Origin: Candidatus Cloacimonadota bacterium
Lineage (GTDB): Bacteria; Cloacimonadota; Cloacimonadia; Cloacimonadales; Cloacimonadaceae
NCBI GenBank assembly: GCA_023392795.1
Contig: JAEWNJ010000077.1
Coordinates: 1 to 27,722, forward strand
Length of the DNA stretch: 27,722 bases
Direction of reading: 5' to 3'
A model generated the notes under the pieces. That model searched no databases and was not told the DNA's origin. It saw only the letters and a list, made by a program, of their open reading frames with translations. Of this stretch, positions 14,566-22,593 are shown piece by piece (the stretch's first letter is position 1; every line of letters starts with the position of its first letter). Position numbers and translations under genes: made by a program.

Positions 14566-17500
14566 ATGCGTATAATACTTATCACGCTGGCACTTATATC
14601 GCTGTGTGCCGTGGCTCTGGGACTGAATCTCCGCGTGGATATCAGTTCCTATTCCCAAGCGGCAAATAGTGACGACTACCCCAAAATGCTGACAGCCGGG
14701 AGCCCGATGCTGCCTTACTTCCCGCTCAAGGTCCTATTGCCTTTTGGCGAGAAATATGAAGCTGCCGAGATCATTCTTGGCGATCACAATGCCCTGAGAG
14801 GGGTTAGCATCCCGTACGCTCAAGCTCAGCAGCCCATATCGCTGGCCGCGCTGACCGGAGTCACCCAGGCTGATCCTGCGATCTACGGGCACGATGCTCT
14901 ATATCCCGCCAAGGATTGGGAATATCTGGGCACGCAGTATTATCGCGGCTACGCGGTGGCGATCTTTAACGTTTATCCTTTCAAATACAATCCGGTGAGC
15001 CGTGAACTTGTCTGCGCGGGGGAACTGGAGCTAAAGCTGGATACGGTTTTCGATACGAAAGAAGCAGAATATCAAGCTCGCTTTGTAACCCGAAACGCTT
15101 CTACTGAAGGATATCTGTCGCGCTTTGTGCAGAATCCCGCGATGTCATCCACTTATGCCAATTTTGACAGCTACAAACAAACCAGCAGCACCCGCGACAT
15201 GGATCTATCCACCCCGCATACCATGATTGTGATCACCAATTCCACTGCTGCACCCTGGTTCAGCGATTACATCAGTTGGAGAAACGACCAGGGCATCAAC
15301 ACCGGCATCTATCTGACCGACGATATTTATGCAAACTACGATGGTGAAGATAACGCCGCCAAGGTGAGAAACTTCATCATCGATGCCTACACCACCTGGA
15401 ATACTACCAGCTCCCCCCTGGAATACGTGATAATGGGTGGGGACGATGAATTGGTGCCGCTGCGGGGAGTCTTTGGCAGAGTTGGCTCCACCAGGGACAA
15501 CAACATGCCATCCGACCTGTACTTCAGTAATCTGGATGGAAACTGGAATGCCAACAATAATGCCATTTACGGAGAGATGTATGATAACGTGGATTATGTC
15601 CCGGAAGTGCATATCGGCCGTTTCCCTGCGGAAACCTATCTGGAGTTTCAAAACATCTTTCGCAAGAGCCAGTACTATGTGAATTACAACACTTTTAGCA
15701 ACAATAAAGCTATCTTCTACGGTGAAAATCTGAATAACAACCCCATGACCTGGGGGGGTGACTACAAGGACGACATCATTCAGTATTTGCCTGATGAGTA
15801 TTTCTTTAGCACTCAATACGAACGGGATGGCACCTATAGTGCGGAATCGGTATGGAACAGCATCAATAACGGCGTAAACGTGATGAACCACATGGGTCAC
15901 GCCAATGAGACCTATCTGATGGGTCAGGGCAATGGAACCATCGAAGCTCTGCGCAACACAGAATATGGCTTCCTGTATTCGCAAGGCTGCTATCCGTCTG
16001 CCTTTGATCAGGCTACATCCGGAGCCGGAGAATGCATCGGAGAACACCTGCTCACCGCTCAGGGAGGGGTCTTTGCCTTTGTGGGGAATACCCGCTACGG
16101 CTGGTATGCGCCTGGCGACATAAATGGCGCATCCGAATATTATGACCGCCAGTATTTCCGGGGGCTCTATGATGAAGGCTATCCGGAATTGGGACGCGCC
16201 CTCAGTTTTTCACGGGCAGAAAATCTAAACAGCGCGATGACGGAAGATGTAATGCGCTGGTGTTACATGGAAATGATCCTCTTTGGCGATCCTTCCATTG
16301 GAGTGAAGCTTCCCGATCCCGATTTGCCGATGCTATCCATGGAAAGCTATAGCTTCAGCGATGCCGCGGGCGATGGTGACGGTCAGATCACACCTGGTGA
16401 ATTTCTCCAGTTCTACCCCGTGATTCGCAATGCCGAGGGTTGGGCTACCGCGCAAAACGTCTCGATCCGCCTGGCAGCGGTACCCAGCGGTGTAGTCACC
16501 ATGGGAGATTGCATCCTGGTGGATAGTATTGCCCCGGGTTCCACGAGTCCCGAAAACCTGTTTATTGGCATACAGCTTCCTACCGATCTTGGTTTTGGCA
16601 CCTTTACCGTGCGCCTGGCTTTTGAATCCTTCCATCCTCAGACCAACCTCAGTACCGGTCTGCAATATCAAGATTGTACCTTCGAGATTACCCTTTTTGA
16701 CGGCAATTTCCCCTGGGAAACCACCACTGCCGGCAAATCATCACCCATTGTGGCGGATTTTGATGGCGACGACACTCTGGACATTATGTACACTGATGTC
16801 TATGGCGGGGTTCACTATGTGGATGCCGACGGCGAGGAATTTGCCTTCTTCGCGCATCCCGACCAGCAGAATATCAATCGCAGCGGAGCCATGGGGCAGA
16901 TCGACAATCTGGGCGGAGATGATCTCGTCTTTAGCAGCCGCAGCGGCTATCTGTATGCCATGACCGCGCAAGGCGAAAGTATATACGATTATGCCGCCGG
17001 AAGCCCCTTTATCTTCAGCCCCGTGATTGCCGATATCGATGGCGACGGGCAAAATGAGGTTATTGCCGGATCTCTGAATGGCAAACTGTATGCCGTGAAA
17101 GCCGATGGCAGTGATCTGCCGGGTTTCCCTGTTCAGCTCACTGGCAGCTTCCAAAGCGAACTGGCGGTTGGAGACATCCTGGGTACGGGAACCAAACAAA
17201 TCGTATGCGGCATGAGCATGGGCAGCCTGTTCGTGGTGGACAGCAGTGGCACGGTATTGACAAACTTCAGCCATATGCTGGATTTCTCACTCACCGGCGC
17301 ACCTGTGATCCTGGATAATGGCAGATTTGCCTTTGCATCCGCAAGCTACCTGTATCTCTTTGATAATACCGGAGCCCAGCTTTTCAGTATACCGGTCGAT
17401 AGTCCCTTGCTGGGTGGATTGATCACAGCGGATATAGATCGCAACGGCGCTTTGGACCTCGTGTTTGTGTCATCAGCCGGCAAACTCTGGGTGGTAAACC

Positions 17501-18174
17501 AGAGCGGACAAAGCCTTTACGGATTTCCTGCGGATACCGGGGTGAACTTCACCTGCCCGCCTCTGGTGGCTGATATCGATGACGATCAGCAATACGAGAT
17601 CGTGTTGCACAGCTATATCAATTCCGTCTATGCCTATGAGCACACCGGTGAACTGATGGATGGCTTCCCCTTTGGCACTACATACAATGGGGCAACTCCG
17701 GGCACTTTGGTGGATTTTGACGACAGTGGCTATTACAAGCTGATAGCGGGGTATTCAAACGGCATATTGATGTCCAACCTGAGAGTGCCTGCCTCGGATC
17801 TGGCACCCTGGACAGTATATCGTGGCAGCCTGAGTCGCGAAGGCTCCTTTGCTTCCACAGGATACGTGGCAAATGAAGATGACAATGCCGTCGCCGTGCC
17901 CACACGCTTGATGCAAAACTATCCCAATCCCTTCAATCCGCATACCACCATCGCTTTCACCCTGGCCAAGGACACCATGGTCTCCCTGAATGTCTATAAC
18001 ACCAAGGGACAGAAGGTGCGCAGCCTGCATAGCGGCAATCTGACCAGCGGAAAACACGCTCTTAGCTGGAACGGCAAGGACGACAGAGGTGCCACTTGTG
18101 CGTCTGGTCTGTATTTCTACCGTCTGGAAGGCAGCGAGTTCTCTGAGACCAGAAAGATGTTGCTGATGAAGTGA
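14566..18174 (+). CDS. Gingipain-like C25 peptidase with T9SS-type sorting domain
   Basis: This 1202-residue secreted protein begins with a signal peptide (about 1-19) and a propeptide-like region (20-200). A C25 caspase-fold peptidase domain (about 215-580) follows, with candidate catalytic His in MNHMGHAN (H445) and Cys in YSQGCYPSAF (C475). A CARDB-like domain (about 582-720) comes next. A beta-propeller of FG-GAP/VCBS-type repeats (about 725-1090) follows, with DxDxDG-type calcium loops such as ADFDGDD, ADIDGDGQNE and ADIDDDQQ. The last 85-90 residues, opening YPNPFNP and ending YFYRLEGSEFSETRKMLLMK, are a type IX secretion/FlgD-Ig-like sorting domain. Family knowledge says such proteins cross the outer membrane via the Por system and are anchored or released. 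Substrate specificity is unknown. AAGGA lies 9 nt before the ATG. Confidence 0.9.
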   Translation: MRIILITLALISLCAVALGLNLRVDISSYSQAANSDDYPKMLTAGSPMLPYFPLKVLLPFGEKYEAAEIILGDHNALRGVSIPYAQAQQPISLAALTGVTQADPAIYGHDALYPAKDWEYLGTQYYRGYAVAIFNVYPFKYNPVSRELVCAGELELKLDTVFDTKEAEYQARFVTRNASTEGYLSRFVQNPAMSSTYANFDSYKQTSSTRDMDLSTPHTMIVITNSTAAPWFSDYISWRNDQGINTGIYLTDDIYANYDGEDNAAKVRNFIIDAYTTWNTTSSPLEYVIMGGDDELVPLRGVFGRVGSTRDNNMPSDLYFSNLDGNWNANNNAIYGEMYDNVDYVPEVHIGRFPAETYLEFQNIFRKSQYYVNYNTFSNNKAIFYGENLNNNPMTWGGDYKDDIIQYLPDEYFFSTQYERDGTYSAESVWNSINNGVNVMNHMGHANETYLMGQGNGTIEALRNTEYGFLYSQGCYPSAFDQATSGAGECIGEHLLTAQGGVFAFVGNTRYGWYAPGDINGASEYYDRQYFRGLYDEGYPELGRALSFSRAENLNSAMTEDVMRWCYMEMILFGDPSIGVKLPDPDLPMLSMESYSFSDAAGDGDGQITPGEFLQFYPVIRNAEGWATAQNVSIRLAAVPSGVVTMGDCILVDSIAPGSTSPENLFIGIQLPTDLGFGTFTVRLAFESFHPQTNLSTGLQYQDCTFEITLFDGNFPWETTTAGKSSPIVADFDGDDTLDIMYTDVYGGVHYVDADGEEFAFFAHPDQQNINRSGAMGQIDNLGGDDLVFSSRSGYLYAMTAQGESIYDYAAGSPFIFSPVIADIDGDGQNEVIAGSLNGKLYAVKADGSDLPGFPVQLTGSFQSELAVGDILGTGTKQIVCGMSMGSLFVVDSSGTVLTNFSHMLDFSLTGAPVILDNGRFAFASASYLYLFDNTGAQLFSIPVDSPLLGGLITADIDRNGALDLVFVSSAGKLWVVNQSGQSLYGFPADTGVNFTCPPLVADIDDDQQYEIVLHSYINSVYAYEHTGELMDGFPFGTTYNGATPGTLVDFDDSGYYKLIAGYSNGILMSNLRVPASDLAPWTVYRGSLSREGSFASTGYVANEDDNAVAVPTRLMQNYPNPFNPHTTIAFTLAKDTMVSLNVYNTKGQKVRSLHSGNLTSGKHALSWNGKDDRGATCASGLYFYRLEGSEFSETRKMLLMK

Positions 18175-18896
18175 TGGGAGCCAATTTGCACGATATTCAG
18201 ACGAATATAGACAAGATCAGGAATGAACTTACCGCGCTCCTGACCGCCGGGGGCAGGGCTGAGGACGCTGTGACTATCGTCGCGGTGACCAAGACCCATC
18301 CCGGCACGGCTATCGAAGATGCTTTTAAGTGCGGACTGAAGGATTTTGCCGAAAACAAGGTGCAGGAAGCCATGCGCAAAGTGCCGATGCTCGGTGAAGC
18401 CGCATCCGGGTTCCATTTTATCGGGCATCTTCAGAGCAATAAGATCAATCAATTGATCTCTTTGAAGCCAAAGCTGATCCAGAGCATAGATTCCGTGTAT
18501 CTGGCAGAAAAGCTGCATCGCGCGCTAGGAAATCGTAATCTGATTCAGGACATCCTGATCCAGGTGAATGTGACCAATGAGGAGCAGAAGAGCGGAGTGA
18601 CCTTTGACAACGCCAAGGATACCATCTGGAAGATAGCGTCCTTTCCCTGCCTGAGAGTGCGGGGATTGATGACCATCGGCAAGCTGCATCCCAATCCGGA
18701 GATCAGCAGACCCTATTTTAAGCAGCTAAAGGAATTGTACGACGCGATAAATGCCATGAACGTGGAGGGGCTGAGCCTGGATTACCTTTCCATGGGCATG
18801 AGTCACGATTGGCAGATAGCGGTTCAGGAAGGCAGTAATATGATTCGCATCGGTAGCGCCATTTTTGGGCAGCGATACTACGGGGATGACCGATGA
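18174..18896 (+). CDS. YggS-family pyridoxal phosphate homeostasis protein
   Basis: This 240-residue single-domain PLP-binding TIM-barrel protein of the YggS/PROSC family keeps free pyridoxal phosphate in balance. The PLP lysine is K40 in VAVTKTHP. The FAENKVQEA, FHFIGHLQSNKI, IQVNVTNEEQKSG, GLMTIG and LSMGMSHDWQIAVQEGSNMIRIGSAIFG blocks are the family's signature run. I place the start at ATG 18174, whose A is the last base of the previous stop (TGATG), so translation is probably coupled. A GTG one codon earlier is possible. It overlaps the next gene by 4 bases. Confidence 0.95.
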   Translation: MGANLHDIQTNIDKIRNELTALLTAGGRAEDAVTIVAVTKTHPGTAIEDAFKCGLKDFAENKVQEAMRKVPMLGEAASGFHFIGHLQSNKINQLISLKPKLIQSIDSVYLAEKLHRALGNRNLIQDILIQVNVTNEEQKSGVTFDNAKDTIWKIASFPCLRVRGLMTIGKLHPNPEISRPYFKQLKELYDAINAMNVEGLSLDYLSMGMSHDWQIAVQEGSNMIRIGSAIFGQRYYGDDR

Positions 18897-19540
18897 TAGT
18901 GGTGATCATTGCCTTCCTGATCTTTATCCTGGCGTATCTGTACGGGGGATTTTCCACCGCGCGCCTGATCGCCAAGGGAGCCCGCTCACTAAATGTGTAC
19001 AAGATCGGTTCCGGTCTCGCCGACACCGAAAACATCTATACCCATATCAGCAAACCTCTGGGCATCCTGGTGGGCTTGCTGGACGTGGTGAAAGCCTTTG
19101 TCTTTCTCCAGGTAGTGGGATTTGTGCTGATGCTGTTACAGCCCGTGGTAGCGGTGTCGGGGTTCCATAATCTCTATGGGAACAGCATGATGCTGGTGTA
19201 TGGCCTGGGTATGCTGGTGGGGCATTGTCTGCCCTGGCAAAACCACTTCAGGGGCGGCAGAGGCATCTTTACCTACATGGGATTCTTTGCCTATTTCTCC
19301 TTCTGGCCCATCTTTATCACCGCGTTTCTGGCCTGGATTGTGGTGATCAGATTCCGGCAGATCCGCTTTGCGCAGTATATGATAGTAATCCTGCCGGTGG
19401 TGCTGTTTCAGGTATTTTACTATTTTGTCCCGCAATTTAAGCCCGAATTGCCTCCCTCTTTCGTGATCATCATGTGGGGGAACGCCATCTTTATGGGAGT
19501 CTTGAACTTCATGGTATCCAAACGCTTAGGTGAATTGTAA
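18893..19540 (+). CDS. PlsY-like glycerol-3-phosphate acyltransferase
   Basis: The 215-residue multi-pass protein has the PlsY layout. PlsY transfers acyl from acyl phosphate to glycerol 3-phosphate, the first step to phosphatidic acid in the inner membrane. The second motif is good (GHCLPWQNHFRGGRGIFT), as is LLDVVKAF after the first loop. The first motif is odd: GSGLADTENIY (39-49) stands where GSGNxGATNxxR is expected, keeping GSG and one Asn but not the GN-G-T run. It is either a divergent PlsY or a relative with another acceptor. The start overlaps the YggS stop (ATGA). The neighbours include an AUR1-like PAP2 protein and an acyltransferase, supporting a lipid role. Confidence 0.75.
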   Translation: MIVVIIAFLIFILAYLYGGFSTARLIAKGARSLNVYKIGSGLADTENIYTHISKPLGILVGLLDVVKAFVFLQVVGFVLMLLQPVVAVSGFHNLYGNSMMLVYGLGMLVGHCLPWQNHFRGGRGIFTYMGFFAYFSFWPIFITAFLAWIVVIRFRQIRFAQYMIVILPVVLFQVFYYFVPQFKPELPPSFVIIMWGNAIFMGVLNFMVSKRLGEL

Positions 19541-19550
19541 GGACGCAGAT

Positions 19551-20672
19551 ATGGTAAACGTCGTACCGGTAACATCAAAGAAACTCCTGCAGCAATTCAT
19601 TATGCTGCCCTTCCGTTTGTACAAAGATGATCCCAATTGGGTTCCACCCCTCATCATGGATCAGAAGAACTTCTTCAATCCCCAAAAAAACCCCTATTAC
19701 AAGCATTCGGCGGTGCAACTCTATCTGGCTCTGGAAGACGGCAGAGTGATCGGCAGGATCAGCGCGCATTCCAATACGCAGCACAATCTGGAACACAAGG
19801 AAAACATCGGCTTTTTCGGCTTCTTCGAGTGTGAGGACAATGCCCAGGCGGCCTCCATGCTCCTGGACGCGGCCTATAAATGGAACAAAGACCGGGGTTT
19901 CACTTCCATGCGGGGACCCATGAACTTCTCGGTAAACCAGGAAGTTGGCCTGCTGATCGATGGCTTCGACACTCCGCCCATGATCATGATGCGGCACGAT
20001 AAAGGGTATTACCAGGCACTCCTGGAGGGCTGCGGATTGCAAAAGACCATGGACCTTTACGCCTACCTCAGCGTCCGCAATGAGATGCCAGAGCGCATCG
20101 ATCGCGTGGCGGCAGCCCTGCAAAGACGAAGCGGAGTACAGATAAGGCATCTGTCCAAAGACAAAAAGAATCTCCGCCGCGATATCGAGACCGTCTTTGA
20201 GATTTACACCAAGGCCTGGGAGTACAACTGGGGCAATGTGCCCATGACCAAGGCGGAGTTTGACCATATCGTGGAAGAACTGCTGCCCCTTGCCGATCCC
20301 GAATTGATCTTTATCGCCGAAAAAGACGGACATCCCGCGGGCTTCTCTCTGGCCATGCCAAACTACAACGAAGTACTGAAAGCAATGAATGGCAGGGTAA
20401 ATCCCCTCACCCTGATCAAAGCCATGATTGCCAAGAAACGGATCGGCAGCGCCCGCGTGATCACCATGGGCGTGATCAAAGAGTTTCAAGGACGCGGCAT
20501 TGATAGCCTTTTTTACTACCATTCCTACAAAAACGGCTTGCCCAAAGGCTTTTTCCGGGGCGAGTTTTCATGGGTACTGGAAAACAACACCATGATGATC
20601 CGTGTGGCTGAAATGCTGGACGCAGTACCGTACAAAACCTACAGACTCTATGACAAAGCAATCCCCCAATAG
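19551..20672 (+). CDS. GNAT-fold acyltransferase, possible lipid N-acyltransferase
   Basis: This 373-residue protein belongs to a GNAT-related family with an FxxLPxxLYKDDPNWVPPL opening, the central RGPMNFSVNQEVGLLIDGFD and TPPMIMMRHDKGYY blocks, and a C-terminal GNAT half (TMGVIKEFQGRGIDSLFYY, a Q/RxxGxG-type acyl-CoA loop). The start is ATG 19551, with AAGGA about 8 nt upstream; the longer GTG start lacks a site. As I recall, bacterial ceramide synthases and other lipid acyltransferases are drawn from GNAT-type families, and its overlap (23 bases) with an AUR1-like PAP2 gene fits that. This is inference only; the acceptor is unknown. Confidence 0.7.
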   Translation: MVNVVPVTSKKLLQQFIMLPFRLYKDDPNWVPPLIMDQKNFFNPQKNPYYKHSAVQLYLALEDGRVIGRISAHSNTQHNLEHKENIGFFGFFECEDNAQAASMLLDAAYKWNKDRGFTSMRGPMNFSVNQEVGLLIDGFDTPPMIMMRHDKGYYQALLEGCGLQKTMDLYAYLSVRNEMPERIDRVAAALQRRSGVQIRHLSKDKKNLRRDIETVFEIYTKAWEYNWGNVPMTKAEFDHIVEELLPLADPELIFIAEKDGHPAGFSLAMPNYNEVLKAMNGRVNPLTLIKAMIAKKRIGSARVITMGVIKEFQGRGIDSLFYYHSYKNGLPKGFFRGEFSWVLENNTMMIRVAEMLDAVPYKTYRLYDKAIPQ

Positions 20673-21549
20673 ATTTCTCTGTGCCATCGACATCATCACG
20701 CTGGTCTTTAGCGGCTGGATATTACTGTATATGAGTCTCGGCATTGCACGAGTGCGAGATGCCCACATCCAATTCCCCGTGTTTCTTTCTGTGGTGGCCG
20801 GAATCATGCTGTTGGCATGGTGGCAGAGGAGTACCGACAGTGTGGCTCATCCCCGCCTTTATGCGGCTTTGAAACTGGTCAGATCGCTTTATCCTGTACT
20901 ACTATTTGGTCATTTCTTCACCTCTGGTTATGCCTACAATCGCATCATCTTCAGTGATTGGCAGGATCCCTTTTTCATGGGGATCGACAAAAGTATCTTT
21001 GGCTATCTGCCTTCGTTGGAATGGGGTGTCCGCTACGACCATTGGCTGGTCAGCGAACTCTTTCACCTTGCCTATTTCTGTTACTATCCGATGATAGCGG
21101 GTCTGCCGCTCTACCTCTATTTCAAGAATCCGGAGGGCTTCACGGAGCTCTTTTTCAACCTCTGCTTCGTGTTTTACCTCTGTTACTTCATTTTTAGCAT
21201 CCTGCCGGTAATAGGAGGACGCTATATCCCTGAGGCGATGGAGCTTACCAAGGTGTATCGGGCTGGCCCCTTTACCCACATCATGGTCTTCATCTATCGC
21301 AATAGCCACCATCTGGGCGGAGCTTTCCCTTCATCGCATGTGGCGATAGCCATCGTTTTGACCACCGGTGCCCTACGCTTTGCCAGGCGTCTGGGTTATC
21401 TCTTTGTGTTGATTTCGCTTTTCCTCAGCCTGGCCACGGTATATTGCCATTACCACTGGTTTATCGATGCTGTGATGGGTATCTTTACCGGGGTCGGCGG
21501 CTATTATCTGGCAAACTACGCCCATCGCAAATTGCAAGGAGCCATGTAG
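20650..21549 (+). CDS. AUR1-like PAP2 membrane protein
   Basis: The 299-residue protein has about six or more membrane segments and the second and third PAP2 signatures: GGAFPSSHVA (H230) and YCHYHWFID (H269, D273, HxxxD). The first signature (KxxxxxxRP) is not recognisable. This pattern, with a long FHLAYFCYYPMIAG region and a HYHWxxD end, is typical of the PAP2_3/AUR1-type branch, which includes inositol phosphorylceramide synthases that move a phosphoalcohol head group onto a lipid. I chose ATG 20650 over a longer frame because the latter runs far into the previous gene. It ends directly before the PorV-like ATG. The reaction cannot be fixed from sequence; phosphatidate or lipid phosphate phosphatase activity is the alternative. 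Confidence 0.75.
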   Translation: MTKQSPNRFLCAIDIITLVFSGWILLYMSLGIARVRDAHIQFPVFLSVVAGIMLLAWWQRSTDSVAHPRLYAALKLVRSLYPVLLFGHFFTSGYAYNRIIFSDWQDPFFMGIDKSIFGYLPSLEWGVRYDHWLVSELFHLAYFCYYPMIAGLPLYLYFKNPEGFTELFFNLCFVFYLCYFIFSILPVIGGRYIPEAMELTKVYRAGPFTHIMVFIYRNSHHLGGAFPSSHVAIAIVLTTGALRFARRLGYLFVLISLFLSLATVYCHYHWFIDAVMGIFTGVGGYYLANYAHRKLQGAM

Positions 21550-22590
21550 ATGAGACGATCTGTCTTGATCCTGATGATAACTTTGGCAGGCATTCTGTGG
21601 GCTCAGCAGAGTCCCCTGCCCATCACTTCATACGATTACGCCACACCTGAAAATAGCGTCTCCGCCATCGCCATCGGCACCGGCGCGCTGAATATCACCA
21701 ACGGGGACGATCCCTTTGCCTCGTTCAGCAATCCAGCTCTATTGGCCGACAATGAGAGCACCAGCGTATTCACATCATTTCGTCTGGCCGGAGAAAAGGA
21801 GCTTTCCTTCTGGGAGGCAGCCAGCATCAGCAATACCCTGAGGGCAAAGCAATTCAAGTATTTCACTGCCGTTGCCAAAAATATGGCTTTCTCGTACCAA
21901 CCGGTGGCCTCCTTGCATATCAGCGAGATGGATCCTGTTGCGCATACGAGCCTGTATTATGACTATAAACTGGATAAAGTGCAGATGAGCATGGGGATCA
22001 CGGACAAAAACTGGCCTCATCTGGCCGCGGGATTGAACCTCAAATACCTGAGCGGCAGGCTGGTCTATCTGGAGGAAAGCATCCAGGGGAACGAGTTTCA
22101 GCGCATTCACTTCATCGATGATAAGGTGAAGGGTTTCTCCACCGATCTGGGCTTTTTGTACCATACCGATAGCTTCAGCTACGCCATCACCGCTTATGAT
22201 CTGGTCTCAGGTCTTTACTGGGAAAACTACCCCACCAAGACCATTCAGCGGCGCATTGCCACGGGAGTCTCGCTCGGTTCCGGCACTTCCAAAACCACCT
22301 TCGGAGTTCAGAGTAAACTCTCAAAAAAAACTGATACCACATACCATATCGGCTATAGCAACGGACTCACCTGGGATGGCACAGATTATCTCTCCGGCAA
22401 GAACCGCAATCAAGGTCTTGATTTTCGGGTAGGCGTGTACAGCCGTGATTTCTATGGCGCAGACAATATCAATTTCACCATCGGAGGTGGCTATTATTAC
22501 CAGCTCTTCCGTTTCGATTTCTCTCTGAACAGCCAAGGTATGAAGATGGCGGACAGCGAGATCCTATTTGCCATCGGGATAGGTATTTAG
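21550..22590 (+). CDS. PorV/PorQ-like outer membrane protein
   Basis: The 346-residue protein has a signal peptide (MRRSVLILMITLAGILWAQQ). The mature start AIAIGTGALNITNGDDPFASFSNPALLADN resembles the GxGALGMGGAY...WNPAGLA entry of PorV/PorQ and FadL-like barrels. The rest alternates polar and hydrophobic residues, as beta-strands do. In T9SS bacteria such proteins shuttle or cap secreted cargo. It starts immediately after the PAP2 stop (no gap) and is in the same operon as a T9SS-type C25 peptidase, which is the main context supporting that role. No other Por genes are in the window. Assignment to PorV versus PorQ is not possible. Confidence 0.7.
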   Translation: MRRSVLILMITLAGILWAQQSPLPITSYDYATPENSVSAIAIGTGALNITNGDDPFASFSNPALLADNESTSVFTSFRLAGEKELSFWEAASISNTLRAKQFKYFTAVAKNMAFSYQPVASLHISEMDPVAHTSLYYDYKLDKVQMSMGITDKNWPHLAAGLNLKYLSGRLVYLEESIQGNEFQRIHFIDDKVKGFSTDLGFLYHTDSFSYAITAYDLVSGLYWENYPTKTIQRRIATGVSLGSGTSKTTFGVQSKLSKKTDTTYHIGYSNGLTWDGTDYLSGKNRNQGLDFRVGVYSRDFYGADNINFTIGGGYYYQLFRFDFSLNSQGMKMADSEILFAIGIGI

Positions 22591-22593
22591 GCC

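Noticed and set aside
15205..16047. Long antisense frame inside the C25 peptidase gene
   Set aside because: It has a biased composition typical of shadow frames and no recognisable family; the sense protein is conserved throughout.
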